Assembly: GCA_052389555.1 (NCBI GenBank)
Contig: JBQTHV010000056.1
Location: 1 to 27,690, forward strand
From: JABFSM01 sp052389555
Lineage (GTDB): Bacteria > Gemmatimonadota > Gemmatimonadetes > Gemmatimonadales > GWC2-71-9
DNA length: 27,690 nucleotides
Reading direction: 5' to 3'
Positions 7,434 to 14,390 of the stretch are shown here, one piece after another. The notes under the pieces are model-generated. The model saw only the letters and a list, made by a program, of their open reading frames with translations, was not told where the DNA came from and searched no databases. The first letter of the stretch is position 1, and each line of letters begins with the position of its first letter. The position numbers and the translations under genes are program-made.

Positions 7434-7523
7434 GCGGTGAGAGGTGAGAGGTGAGAGGTGAGGAGTAAGAGGTAAGAGGCGTGGTGCCGAGACCACCTCT
7501 CCCTTCTCACCGCTCACCTCTTA
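7429..7523. repeat. Inverted heptad-repeat hairpin, unit GGTGAGA
   Basis: Left arm of seven heptads from 7429 to 7477: GGTGAGC, GGTGAGA three times, GGTGAGG, AGTAAGA, GGTAAGA. The right arm (about 7492-7523) reads, as reverse complement, GTAAGAG, GTGAGCG, GTGAGAA, GGGAGAG. Even the divergent units (TAAGA, GAGCG) have partners in the other arm, which suggests the arms evolve together. The left arm contains the rnhB stop codon; the right arm ends 12 nt before tRNA-Lys. Confidence 0.9.
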
Positions 7524-7535
7524 CTTTTCGTGAGA

Positions 7536-7608
7536 GGGGGCGTAGCTCAGCTGGTAGAGCAGCGGGCTTTTAACCCGTAGGTCGTGGGTTCGAGTCCCAC
7601 CGCCCTCA
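7536..7608 (+). tRNA. tRNA-Lys (anticodon TTT)
   Basis: Cloverleaf built by eye. The acceptor stem GGGGGCG (7536-7542) pairs with CGCCCTC (7601-7607) with one G-U pair. The D arm begins TAGCTC, the anticodon loop is CTTTTAA on a GCGGG/CCCGT stem, and the T arm is GTGGG-TTCGAGT-CCCAC. The discriminator base is A7608. The 3' CCA is not encoded. It decodes AAA and AAG. Confidence 0.95.
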
Positions 7609-7613
7609 TATCA

Positions 7614-7637
7614 GGCGGTCAGACGGACAGGCGGTCA
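7614..7637. repeat. Octamer tandem repeat, unit GGCGGTCA
   Basis: Three 8-bp units: GGCGGTCA, GACGGACA, GGCGGTCA. The last TCA is the reverse complement of the sixA stop codon. This is the same family as 146-177 and 17591-17669. No complementary arm was found nearby. Confidence 0.85.
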
Positions 7638-8117
7638 GGGGCGCAAATACAGTAGCAGCGTTCCCCCGCCGGACCCGAGCTCCTGCGTCTCGATCGCCAT
7701 CGCCCCGCTCTTCGCAAAATTGACGGCGAGCCCGTTTGCCTCCCCGGTGAGCAGCAGTGCCGCGAGCTCGCCGATCCACGGCTCGTGGCCCACCAGCGCG
7801 ATCGTCTCGTCAGGCTGGATTTCACCGATCTCGGCCTGGAGCGCTCGCAGGTCCGGCGAGCCGGCCAGCGCAGGGCATGCGATGCGGGCCTGCTTGGTGA
7901 GCCCCAGTTCATCCACGACGATGCGTGCCGTCTGCCAGGCCCGCTTCCAGGGACTCGTGAATACGCGCGTGGGAATGAGCTTGCGGCGCTTGAGCTCCTT
8001 GGCGATTCGCCGCTGGACCTTGCGGCCCTTCGGCACCAGTGGACGTTGGCTGTCATCGGGATAGCGGCCTTCGTCCTGCGCGGCGGCTTGGGCGTGGCGG
8101 ATGAGGAGCAAGATCAT
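7635..8117 (-). CDS. sixA: SixA-like phosphohistidine phosphatase
   Basis: A 160-residue histidine phosphatase of the phosphoglycerate-mutase superfamily. The catalytic motif LIRHAQA (Arg7-His8) is at the N-terminus and the second His is in LVGHEPW (His111); TSPWKRAWQTA supplies the second arginine region. The short form without an acidic insertion matches SixA, which removes phosphate from histidine in phosphorelay or PTS proteins. Ribosome site GGGAGGA precedes ATG 8117. It is divergent from the aminotransferase gene, with an inverted heptad repeat between them. The actual substrate is not shown by the sequence. Confidence 0.85.
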   Translation of the reverse strand: MILLLIRHAQAAAQDEGRYPDDSQRPLVPKGRKVQRRIAKELKRRKLIPTRVFTSPWKRAWQTARIVVDELGLTKQARIACPALAGSPDLRALQAEIGEIQPDETIALVGHEPWIGELAALLLTGEANGLAVNFAKSGAMAIETQELGSGGGTLLLYLRP

Positions 8118-8142
8118 GGAGTCCTCCCAAGAATCGGGTGGA

Positions 8143-8251
8143 AGCTATCAGCTATCAGCTATCAGCCATCAGTCAACCGGACTGTCTCTCTACACCAGCG
8201 GCCGGGCAGCCTGCTAACCAACTCATAGCTGATAGCTGATAGCTGATAGTT
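8143..8251. repeat. Inverted heptad-repeat hairpin, unit AGCTATC
   Basis: Left arm AGCTATC three times and AGCCATC (8143-8170). Right arm CATAGCT, GATAGCT twice, GATAGTT (8224-8251). There are four units each side and a 53-nt loop. The arms are reverse complements. It lies in the divergent gap between sixA and the aminotransferase gene. The rest of the gap (8252-8395) shows only the aminotransferase ribosome site (CGGGAG). Confidence 0.92.
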
Positions 8252-8395
8252 TCATAACTACTCGTAGCACACCGGCCTCTCCGGGGTTACTTTTCCGCCG
8301 ATCAGCAGCGGGCACCGATCCTGCGTACTCTCTGACGAGAATCCGGTCCCGGCTTCGCACCACCGCACCACGGTTCCCCTTCTTTCGGGAGTCCT

Positions 8396-9289
8396 ATGGC
8401 CACGATCTGGATCGATGGCGAGTGGCATACGCGGGAAACCGCGCGCGTCTCGGTGTTCGACCACGGGTTGCTGTACGGTGACGGGGTCTTCGAAGGGATC
8501 CGTGCCTACTCGGGCAGGATCTTCAAGCTCGCGGAGCATCTGGACCGGCTCTACGACTCGGCTCGCGCGGTCATGATCGACATTCCAATGGAGAAGGCCG
8601 CCTTGGGCCAGCTCCTCGAATCGGCGCTCGCGCGCTCCGGTCTGAGCGACGCCTATCTCCGTCCCATCGTGACGCGCGGCATCGGCGACCTCGGCGTGGA
8701 TCCGCGCAAATGCCCCCGCGCCTCGATCATCGTGATTGTGGACGAGATCAAGATCTGGTCGCCCGAGCGGTTCGAGCGGGGACTCGCGGTGATTACCGCC
8801 GGCACGCCGATCTCCCACCGTGAGTCCCTTTCCCCTCGAGTCAAATCGCTCAACTATCTCCCCCACTGCATGGCCAAGCTCGAAGCCAACGTCGCCGGCG
8901 CTGACGAAGCGCTGATGCTGGATGCGAGCGGCTACGTGGCCGAGGGCACTGGGCAAAACGTGTTCGCGGTGAAGCATGGCATCCTTCGAACCCCTCCGCT
9001 CTACGCCGGCATCCTGGCCGGCATAACCCGCAAGGTTGTGATGGAGCTCGCCCTGGAGGCAGGGTATGGGGTAAAGGAAGAGGTCCTCAACCGGTTCGAC
9101 ATCTATACCGCGGACGAGGCTTTCCTCACCGGGACCGCCAGCGAAATCGCGCCGATTCGCTCCTATGACGGTCGGCCCATCGGGCTGGGCAGATCGGGTC
9201 CGATTACTCGCGATCTGATGAAGCGCTTCGCGTCCTACGTGCGGGTCCAACAGCCGGTTATTCGAGAGGAAGTAGTGAGCCGGAGGTAG
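8396..9289 (+). CDS. ilvE: Branched-chain amino acid aminotransferase (class IV)
   Basis: A 297-residue fold-type IV PLP enzyme that moves the amino group between Leu, Ile or Val and 2-oxoglutarate. FDHGLLYGDGVFEGIR (21-36) is the N-terminal hallmark; the PLP lysine is Lys150 in RVKSLNYL; GYVAEGTGQNVF (179-190) and FLTGTASEI follow. The variant is the archaeal/bacterial type rather than the E. coli type. A D-amino acid or 4-amino-4-deoxychorismate enzyme is a less likely reading. Ribosome site CGGGAG precedes ATG 8396. The last codons, reading REEVVSRR and stop, match the end of uvrA at 24 of 27 nt and seem to belong to a repeat (9263-9372). Confidence 0.88.
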   Translation: MATIWIDGEWHTRETARVSVFDHGLLYGDGVFEGIRAYSGRIFKLAEHLDRLYDSARAVMIDIPMEKAALGQLLESALARSGLSDAYLRPIVTRGIGDLGVDPRKCPRASIIVIVDEIKIWSPERFERGLAVITAGTPISHRESLSPRVKSLNYLPHCMAKLEANVAGADEALMLDASGYVAEGTGQNVFAVKHGILRTPPLYAGILAGITRKVVMELALEAGYGVKEEVLNRFDIYTADEAFLTGTASEIAPIRSYDGRPIGLGRSGPITRDLMKRFASYVRVQQPVIREEVVSRR

Positions 9290-9372
9290 CCGGCAGGGAC
9301 AACCCTTGCCGGTGCAAGGCCCTGCTGCGGCAGGGCTCTTCCCTGCTTACTACCTCCTGCTCACTAGGTCCT
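9263..9372. repeat. Imperfect inverted repeat at the ilvE 3' end
   Basis: The end of ilvE (AGTAGTGAGCCGGAGGTAG, 9271-9289, then CCGGCAGGGA) is matched in reverse complement by 9342-9368 (CTAGTGAGCAGGAGGTAG, then TAAGCAGGGA). Between them lies a GCCCTGC-TGCG-GCAGGGC hairpin (about 9319-9336), which could act as a terminator for ilvE although no T-run follows. The whole structure covers most of the gap before the lytic transglycosylase gene. Confidence 0.75.
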
Positions 9373-9417
9373 CGAGATGCAACCAACGGCGCAATTCGTG
9401 CATCAGATGGACATTCC

Positions 9418-9437
9418 CCCGGGTTGTTGGACCCGGG
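9418..9437 (+). other. Small inverted repeat in the mltD-like gene leader
   Basis: CCCGGGT (9418-9424), a 6-nt loop, ACCCGGG (9431-9437), lying 43 nt before the start codon. It may fold in the leader RNA. The function is unknown. Confidence 0.4.
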
Positions 9438-9480
9438 ATCAAGCCGTAGCTTGGGAACTTCCCCTGTTTGCCGGAGGGCC

Positions 9481-11061
9481 ATGCGGCTCGCCTTGACGCT
9501 AGGTTCTGCCCTGCTTTTGGCGTCTTGCGCCCCCCTCGGGCTTCGGCCCGCAGGGAGCCCTGAGCCTCAGCCGACCGGGGCGGACGGCGCCCAACCGGCT
9601 GAGGCCAAGCGTCCCGCCGTCCCGCTCCCCACGCCCGCGCTTCCTCGCGATACAACTTCCGCTGCCGACACGCCTCCACCCCTCGACGCCGTCGCGCTGC
9701 GGGACTCCCTCGCCCTGGCGCGCCAGGCTCGCGATTCGGCGCTCGACGCGCGCATGCTCGATGCCCTGGCCGAAGCCCATCCGCCCGACTCTGCTGCGGA
9801 GGATGCTGATGCCACCGCGTGGCGTGCCATGTTTGACATCGATGTCGCCAACTGGCGTGACCATCACCGGGTCAAGTACTACATCGATCTCTTTACCGGC
9901 CCGGTGCGGGAACGGATGAGCATCTGGCTCGAGCGAATGCCTCGCTACGAGCCGACCATCCGAGCCGAGCTGATCGCCAGCGGCCTGCCCGGTGATCTCG
10001 CCTATCTCCCATTGATCGAGTCCGGCTACTCGGCAACGGCGGTGAGCCGCTCCAAGGCAGTTGGCATGTGGCAGTTCATGCGGGCCACGGCGAAGCTCTA
10101 TGGGCTCCGGGTTGATGGCTGGGTCGATGAGCGGCGCGACATCCCGCGCTCGACCCGAGCCGCGATCCGTTTCCTCTCGGATCTGACCACCAAGTTCGGG
10201 TCACCCTTCCTTGCGGCCGCAGCCTACAATGGTGGGCCCGGGCGGGTCGGTCGCGGTCTCGCCAGAATCGATGGGTACGATCCGGCGGCCGCAGATGAAA
10301 TCGAAGATCCGGATAGCGAAGGGCCGCAGGCGGGTGACGCCGCGTTCTTCATGCTGGCCGACACCCGGCACATCTCGCTGGAGACCAAGGACTACGTGCC
10401 GAAGCTGATCGCAGCGGCCATGATCGCGAAGCAGCCCGAGAGGTACGGCTTCCGGCCCATCGCGAAAATGGACGCCGAGCCGTTCGATTCGCTCGTGGTG
10501 AAGGACGCCACCGGCCTGGATGTCATCGCGAAGCTCGCCGACATGGCGCTGGCGGACCTGTGGGCAGCGAACTTGAAATACCTTCGGGCCGTCACGGCGC
10601 CGAAGCAAACATCCGTCGTGGTGGTCCCCGCGGGACGAGGCGCCTCGACGCAGGCCCGGCTTGATGAGCTGCCCGCCTCCGAGCGGCTCAGCAGCTTCGA
10701 ACATCACGTGAAGCGGGGAGAGACCGCGGCCCGGATCGCGACGCGCTACAGCGTGACCCTCGCCGATCTGAAGGCCGCGAATCCGCCGCTCAAGAAGCGG
10801 GCTCCGCGGCGGGGCGAGGTGCTCACGATCCCGGGCAAGGCACGGCTCGCCGGGTGGGTCTCGGAGAACCGTCGAGTGGTGTCGGAGGAGGTGAGCAGCG
10901 GGCCGACGCACCGGGTACGGCCCGGCGAGACCCTGAGCCACTTGAGCCGGCGCTACCGGGTAACTGTGGCCCAGCTCAAGGCCTGGAACGGAAAGCGGAT
11001 CGGCCCCAACGGGCTGATCCGGGCGGGCCAGGTGTTGCGGGTTAGGCGGCCCGCCCGTTAA
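9481..11061 (+). CDS. MltD-like membrane-bound lytic transglycosylase with two LysM domains
   Basis: A 526-residue lipoprotein that should cleave peptidoglycan glycan strands to 1,6-anhydro ends. The signal peptide ends in the lipobox LLASC (Cys16), which fixes the start at ATG 9481, with GGAGG just upstream. A low-complexity Pro/Ala linker follows to about residue 100. The GH23 (SLT) domain has the catalytic Glu180 in LAYLPLIESGYS, then AVGMWQFM and AAAYNGGPGRV (about 246-256). LysM domains at about 408-452 and 477-522 (each with VxxGET and an LKxxN motif) bind glycan. The order lipobox, SLT, LysM, LysM matches MltD. Its stop codon shares the TTAA at 11058-11061 with the convergent next gene. 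A GCGGGTTAGG word lies in its last codons. Confidence 0.93.
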   Translation: MRLALTLGSALLLASCAPLGLRPAGSPEPQPTGADGAQPAEAKRPAVPLPTPALPRDTTSAADTPPPLDAVALRDSLALARQARDSALDARMLDALAEAHPPDSAAEDADATAWRAMFDIDVANWRDHHRVKYYIDLFTGPVRERMSIWLERMPRYEPTIRAELIASGLPGDLAYLPLIESGYSATAVSRSKAVGMWQFMRATAKLYGLRVDGWVDERRDIPRSTRAAIRFLSDLTTKFGSPFLAAAAYNGGPGRVGRGLARIDGYDPAAADEIEDPDSEGPQAGDAAFFMLADTRHISLETKDYVPKLIAAAMIAKQPERYGFRPIAKMDAEPFDSLVVKDATGLDVIAKLADMALADLWAANLKYLRAVTAPKQTSVVVVPAGRGASTQARLDELPASERLSSFEHHVKRGETAARIATRYSVTLADLKAANPPLKKRAPRRGEVLTIPGKARLAGWVSENRRVVSEEVSSGPTHRVRPGETLSHLSRRYRVTVAQLKAWNGKRIGPNGLIRAGQVLRVRRPAR

Positions 11062-11759
11062 GTCCCCTTCTTGACTCCCTTCAGCACAATCTCCGCGTAG
11101 CCGTTGCCCGGATCTTCGCCCCGGGTCATCAGCTCTTCCACGCGGCTGGGGCCGCGGTTGTAGGCCACCAGGGCGAGGTGCACATCCTGGTCGAACCGGG
11201 CCAGCAGGTCCTTCAGGAACCGGAAGCCGATCCGGAGGTTGGTATCCCGATCCAGCAAGTGGCGCTCGGTAATGGTTGAATCGTAGGCCCGAGCGGTGGC
11301 CAGCCGGAGCTGGGTGTATCCGATCGCCCCGCGGGGACTGCGAGCAGCCGGCTGGAAACGGCTTTCCACCTTGACGAGTTGGAACCCGAGCGAAGGATGG
11401 AGCCCTTCCGCCAGGGCGATGTCATAGATCGCCTCGGCGAGATCGGCGGGCACCTTGTAGATGGCGGAGTACTTCGCCACCGCCTTCTGGTGCTCCAGCT
11501 TGACCTCGGCCAGCGCCAGCCGCCCGCGGGTATCGTCCAGCTCGCCGCGGAGGGCGGCGATCTCGGCCTCGACCAACGAGTCCGGCGCGATCGCCGGCTT
11601 GCGAGCGGCGCTCAGACCGGTGAGCGCGGCCGCCAAACCACCAACCCCCAACGCGCCCAGGACGACTGTCGCCCCTGCGGCAAGCCGGGTCCGCCACCTT
11701 CCGAACGGACGCTCCCGCCGCCGCTGCCGGGCCAGTTCCTTCCAGGGGTCGTTTCTCAT
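11058..11759 (-). CDS. Membrane-anchored lytic transglycosylase (SLT domain)
   Basis: A 233-residue protein: a basic cytoplasmic start, one membrane helix (about 25-48), a coiled-coil stretch (about 62-97) and a C-terminal SLT domain (about 105-225). The catalytic Glu is probably Glu132 in FQLVKVESRFQP, followed by SPRGAIGYTQLR and ALVAYNRGPSRV, as in Slt/MltE-type enzymes. It is the second peptidoglycan lyase here and is convergent with the first. It overlaps moaC upstream by ATGA (11756-11759), so it is the last gene of the holB-moaC operon. The division of labour between the two enzymes cannot be told. Confidence 0.88.
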   Translation of the reverse strand: MRNDPWKELARQRRRERPFGRWRTRLAAGATVVLGALGVGGLAAALTGLSAARKPAIAPDSLVEAEIAALRGELDDTRGRLALAEVKLEHQKAVAKYSAIYKVPADLAEAIYDIALAEGLHPSLGFQLVKVESRFQPAARSPRGAIGYTQLRLATARAYDSTITERHLLDRDTNLRIGFRFLKDLLARFDQDVHLALVAYNRGPSRVEELMTRGEDPGNGYAEIVLKGVKKGT

Positions 11760-12235
11760 TCCGCCTCCTTGTGATACGTCCCGCTCCGGCCGCCTGCCTT
11801 GGCCGTGAGCCGGATGGCCTCGATGGTGATGGCCCGATCGGCCCCCTTCACCATGTCGTAAATCGTCAGGCTCGCGATGGCGACTGCCGTCAGCGCCTCC
11901 ATTTCCACGCCGGTGCGGGCGGTGGCCCGGGCAGAGCTCCTAACCCGCACGCCCGGCAGCGCCTCGTCCAGCGCCAGCTCCACCTCCACCGCGTCGAGCG
12001 GCAGCACGTGGCAGAGCGGAATCAGCTCCGCGGTGCGCTTGGCCGCCTGGATCCCGGCAAGCCGGGCCACCCCGAGCACATCGCCCTTGGCGACGGCGTT
12101 GGTGCGCACCAGCTCGAACGCCGCGGGAGACATCCGCACCGCCCCTTCCGCTCGGGCGGTCCGCTCGGTGACCGGCTTGTCGCCCACGTCCACCATGCGG
12201 GCCTCGCCGCCCGGTCCCACGTGGCTCAGAGTCAC
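11756..12235 (-). CDS. moaC: Cyclic pyranopterin monophosphate synthase MoaC
   Basis: A 159-residue enzyme that, after the radical SAM protein MoaA, turns the GTP-derived intermediate into cyclic pyranopterin monophosphate for molybdenum cofactor. MVDVGDKPVTER, AAKRTAELIPLCHVLPLD, TGVEMEALTAVAIASLTIYDM and the C-terminal GGRSGTY are diagnostic. Its start overlaps the end of holB (ATGA, 12232-12235) and its end overlaps the transglycosylase start. No other mo-cofactor gene is nearby, so the operon mixes functions. It contains one GCGGGTTAGG word on its coding strand. Confidence 0.96.
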   Translation of the reverse strand: MTLSHVGPGGEARMVDVGDKPVTERTARAEGAVRMSPAAFELVRTNAVAKGDVLGVARLAGIQAAKRTAELIPLCHVLPLDAVEVELALDEALPGVRVRSSARATARTGVEMEALTAVAIASLTIYDMVKGADRAITIEAIRLTAKAGGRSGTYHKEAE

Positions 12236-13344
12236 CCGGCCTCGGCGAGCTCCGCGGCCAGGTCGGCCAGCAGGAGCTGCGGGTTCACGTTGCCCTGGGC
12301 TTCCTCCCGGGCTTGCGCGATCCGCTGCAGCCCGGTCGCCGCTGACCTAACCCGCTCAGACTGCCTAACCCGCTGCCCCTTGGCCTCTTTCCGGGCCTCG
12401 GTAACCAGTTCGACAGCCAGGGCGTCGAGCAGGTCGGTGAATCCTCCCCGGGCGGCCCAGGGGGTCTGCCGCAATGCCCGCTCCAATCGCTCCCCCAAAC
12501 CGGCTGGGCCGGGCTTACGGATCGCGGCCAGGAGGGCCCGCGCCTCCCGTTCCGCCCGGGTAGCCCGATCTTCCAGCGCGCGCCCTTCCTCCCCCTCCCC
12601 CTCCCCCTCCGTTGCCGCCAGTCTCCCGATCGTACCCTCGGCGCGGCGGACCAATCGGTCCCGCGCGGCCGAAGGTGCCTGAAGCACCTGCTCGACGAAC
12701 TCGCGAACCGCGGAGTCAGAAACCGGGGTCAACCGAACGGCGGCTGCCCGCGAGCGAATGGTCGGCAAGACCCGCTCGGCTTCGGTCGTCGTCAGGATGA
12801 CCCATGTGTCGGTCGGAGGCTCCTCCAGGAACTTGAGGAGCGCGTTGGCCGCCTCCGGGCTCGACTCTTGGGGGACGAGTTGTGACGCATTTCCTAACAC
12901 GAATACCTTCTTGCCCCCTTCCACCGAGGTCAGCGCCGCCCGGCGCAGTAGGAGCCGGATGCTTGCCAGCGGGTGAAACGCCATCCCGTCGCTCGGCTCG
13001 TACAACGAACGCTCCCGTCGCCCGGCGATGACCTCGCCGAGGAGCTCTTCCGCTTCCTCGATCTGGCGGTCGGCCTCGCTCGACTTGGGACGGGGGATCG
13101 GGACGAACCAGTGGAGATCGGGATGGCCAAGCCCCAACACCAGCCGGCAGGAGCGGCAACGTCCGCAGGGCTCCTCGAGCGGCTGTTCACACAGGAGAAG
13201 CTGGGCGAGCCAGAGCCCGAACCGCTGCTTGCCAATCCCGTCGGCGCCCGTCAGCAAGAGCACCTGCGGAAGTCTGCCGCTCCGCAGGGCAAGGGAAGCG
13301 CGCTTTCGAGTCTGTTCGTGCCCGAAGAGGGGGTGGAGTGGCAT
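12232..13344 (-). CDS. holB: DNA polymerase III delta-prime subunit
   Basis: A 370-residue AAA+ clamp-loader subunit. Walker A is at 33-40 (GADGIGKQ); zinc-binding cysteines are Cys52, Cys60, Cys63 and Cys66 (CGRCRSC); EAANALLKFLEEPP and TWVILTTTEAERVLPTIRSR follow. In the usual SRC position the sequence is SRA, so the Cys is replaced. ATG 13344 gives the typical start, MPLHPLFGHEQ. A 6-bp tandem repeat near 12589-12610 encodes a Gly/Glu stretch. The gene is first of the holB-moaC-transglycosylase overlap operon. Two GCGGGTTAGG words lie 18 bp apart near its 3' end. Either holB or a dnaX-like paralogue would fit; length and zinc motif favour delta-prime. Confidence 0.9.
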   Translation of the reverse strand: MPLHPLFGHEQTRKRASLALRSGRLPQVLLLTGADGIGKQRFGLWLAQLLLCEQPLEEPCGRCRSCRLVLGLGHPDLHWFVPIPRPKSSEADRQIEEAEELLGEVIAGRRERSLYEPSDGMAFHPLASIRLLLRRAALTSVEGGKKVFVLGNASQLVPQESSPEAANALLKFLEEPPTDTWVILTTTEAERVLPTIRSRAAAVRLTPVSDSAVREFVEQVLQAPSAARDRLVRRAEGTIGRLAATEGEGEGEEGRALEDRATRAEREARALLAAIRKPGPAGLGERLERALRQTPWAARGGFTDLLDALAVELVTEARKEAKGQRVRQSERVRSAATGLQRIAQAREEAQGNVNPQLLLADLAAELAEAG

Positions 13345-13471
13345 CCCGGAAGCTAACAGGATTGGCCTGAAAAACCAACCCGAAAAACGCGATTAACGCC
13401 TTGCGACGTAATGTTTTATGCCAAAGCTACCAAGTGAGGGTCGGATCGAGATTGGTGGGTAATTGTTACGA

Positions 13472-13590
13472 ACAGGGCGGACAGGGGGGACGGGGCGTTG
13501 GGCCCGTCAGATCGTGGGCTGGTGTCCAGGACTCCGAGTGATATCCCGTTCGCCTGTTCGTCCGGTTCGCCCTGTCCGCCCTGTCCGCCT
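13472..13590. repeat. Inverted nonamer-repeat hairpin, unit ACAGGGCGG
   Basis: Left arm ACAGGGCGG, ACAGGGGGG, then ACGGGGCG (13472-13497). The right arm (about 13556-13590), as reverse complement, reads GGCGGACA, GGGCGGACA, GGGCGAACC, GGACGAACA. The best 20-bp stretch pairs with two or three mismatches. The unit is 9 bp, but the word is close to the 8-bp GGCGGTCA family. Confidence 0.82.
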
Positions 13591-13633
13591 CTTGTCAGGC
13601 GATAAGGCCGATTCGCACGATGCTTGCTGCGAG

Positions 13634-13662
13634 TTGCCGCAGGGTTTGGCGAATTCTATTTT
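13634..13662 (+). promoter_or_regulatory. Probable tRNA-Asn promoter
   Basis: TTGCCG (13634-13639), 17-nt spacer, TATTTT (13657-13662), placing the start about 12 nt before the tRNA. The -10 box lies at the loop edge of a GGCGAA/TTCGCC inverted repeat (13648-13667), as the ffh -10 also lies in a palindrome. Confidence 0.5.
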
Positions 13663-13681
13663 TCGCCGCGCACGAGCGCTT

Positions 13682-13754
13682 TCCCGAGTAGCTCAGTTGG
13701 TAGAGCAGCTGACTGTTAATCAGCGGGTCGCAGGTTCGAGTCCTGCCTCGGGAG
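13682..13754 (+). tRNA. tRNA-Asn (anticodon GTT)
   Basis: The acceptor stem TCCCGAG (13682-13688) pairs perfectly with CTCGGGA (13747-13753). The D arm begins TAGCTC; the anticodon loop is CTGTTAA on a GCTGA/TCAGC stem; the T arm is GCAGG-TTCGAGT-CCTGC. The discriminator is G13754. CCA is not encoded. It decodes AAC and AAU. Confidence 0.96.
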
Positions 13755-13758
13755 TTCC

Positions 13759-13781
13759 GACGGGCCCATTATGGGCCCGTC
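13759..13781 (+). terminator. Perfect hairpin after tRNA-Asn
   Basis: GACGGGCCCA, loop TTA, TGGGCCCGTC: a 10-bp perfect stem starting 4 nt after the tRNA. No T-run follows, so it is either an atypical terminator or a processing hairpin. Confidence 0.55.
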
Positions 13782-13794
13782 GTCACTCCGAGCC

Positions 13795-13908
13795 AGTCTC
13801 AGCCAACGCGGCTCGCTCCGCTCGCCCCTTATGGTCGAGTCCTCCCGGGCAAGTCTCAGCCGACGCGGCTCGCTCCGCTCGCCGCTTATGGTCGAGTCCT
13901 CCCGGGCC
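13795..13908. repeat. 57-bp tandem direct repeat, two copies
   Basis: Copy 1 is 13795-13851 and copy 2 is 13852-13908; they differ at three of 57 positions. Each ends with GGTCGAGTCCTCCCGGG, which resembles the 3' end of the tRNA-Asn just upstream (GGTTCGAGTCCTGCCTCGGGA). Each contains the GC-rich GCGGCTCGCTCCGCTCGC. A partial third similarity precedes copy 1. No integrase is present. Confidence 0.85.
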
Positions 13909-13927
13909 AGTGTCCGCCCTGCTCGCC

Positions 13928-14296
13928 TCATTTCCCCAGCGCCCGCTCTACCGCCTGCCGCAGTTCCTGTCCGGTAAACGGCTTCGAGAGCACTTCGAGC
14001 GCCCCGAACTTGCGCGCGACCGACAGGTATTCCTCCGCCTGTACCCGTCCCCCGCCTGAAATCGCCAGGATGCGGACCACGGGGTCCTGCTGGCGAAGTT
14101 GCTGAATCAGCTCCAATCCATCCACTTCCGGCATGATCAGGTCAGTGACGACGAGATCGGGTCGTTCCTGGCGATAGCTCGCCAGCGCCTCGCGGCCGTC
14201 GCCGGTGCTTCGGACTTCGAACCCGGCGCGCTCGAGCATCTTCTGCACCGCGCCCCGGCTCAGGTCATCGTCATCGATCAGCAGGATTTGGGTCAT
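13928..14296 (-). CDS. Single-domain response regulator (CheY-like)
   Basis: A 122-residue receiver domain with no output domain. Phosphate acceptor Asp52 lies in LVVTDLIMPEVDG; acidic residues Asp9-Asp10, the Ser80 in ILAISGG and Lys105 in VLSKPF complete the active site. Such proteins relay phosphate or bind partners. Ribosome site GGAGGAG precedes ATG 14296. No histidine kinase is in the window, so the partner is unknown. It is divergent from the antiporter gene, 94 bp away. Confidence 0.92.
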   Translation of the reverse strand: MTQILLIDDDDLSRGAVQKMLERAGFEVRSTGDGREALASYRQERPDLVVTDLIMPEVDGLELIQQLRQQDPVVRILAISGGGRVQAEEYLSVARKFGALEVLSKPFTGQELRQAVERALGK

Positions 14297-14378
14297 GGCG
14301 CTCCTCCGGCAGAGTAATATGTCCGGGGACCCGTTATGGTTGACAGCCCCATCCGCGGCGTCCCTCCTGCTGTGGAGT

Positions 14379-14384
14379 TACAAT
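14379..14384 (+). promoter_or_regulatory. -10-like box for the antiporter gene
   Basis: TACAAT ends 6 nt before ATG 14391, which has no ribosome site. This spacing fits a leaderless message. No convincing -35 is seen at the right distance; TTGACA at 14340-14345 is too far away to pair with it. Confidence 0.35.
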
Positions 14385-14390
14385 CCCTCG

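Larger units (their letters stand above)
13345..13681. other. Divergent non-coding region between holB and tRNA-Asn
   Basis: No credible gene. The left part (13345-13470) is A+T richer than the surroundings and should hold the holB promoter; a -10-like TAGCTT reads on the minus strand about 9 nt before the start, but no good -35 is seen. The middle holds the nonamer inverted repeat (13472-13590), and the right part the tRNA-Asn promoter. Confidence 0.6.

Noticed and set aside
13463..14059. Plus-strand open frame of 198 codons across tRNA-Asn
   Set aside because: It runs through an inverted repeat, a tRNA and a tandem repeat; its peptide is just translated repeat and tRNA.
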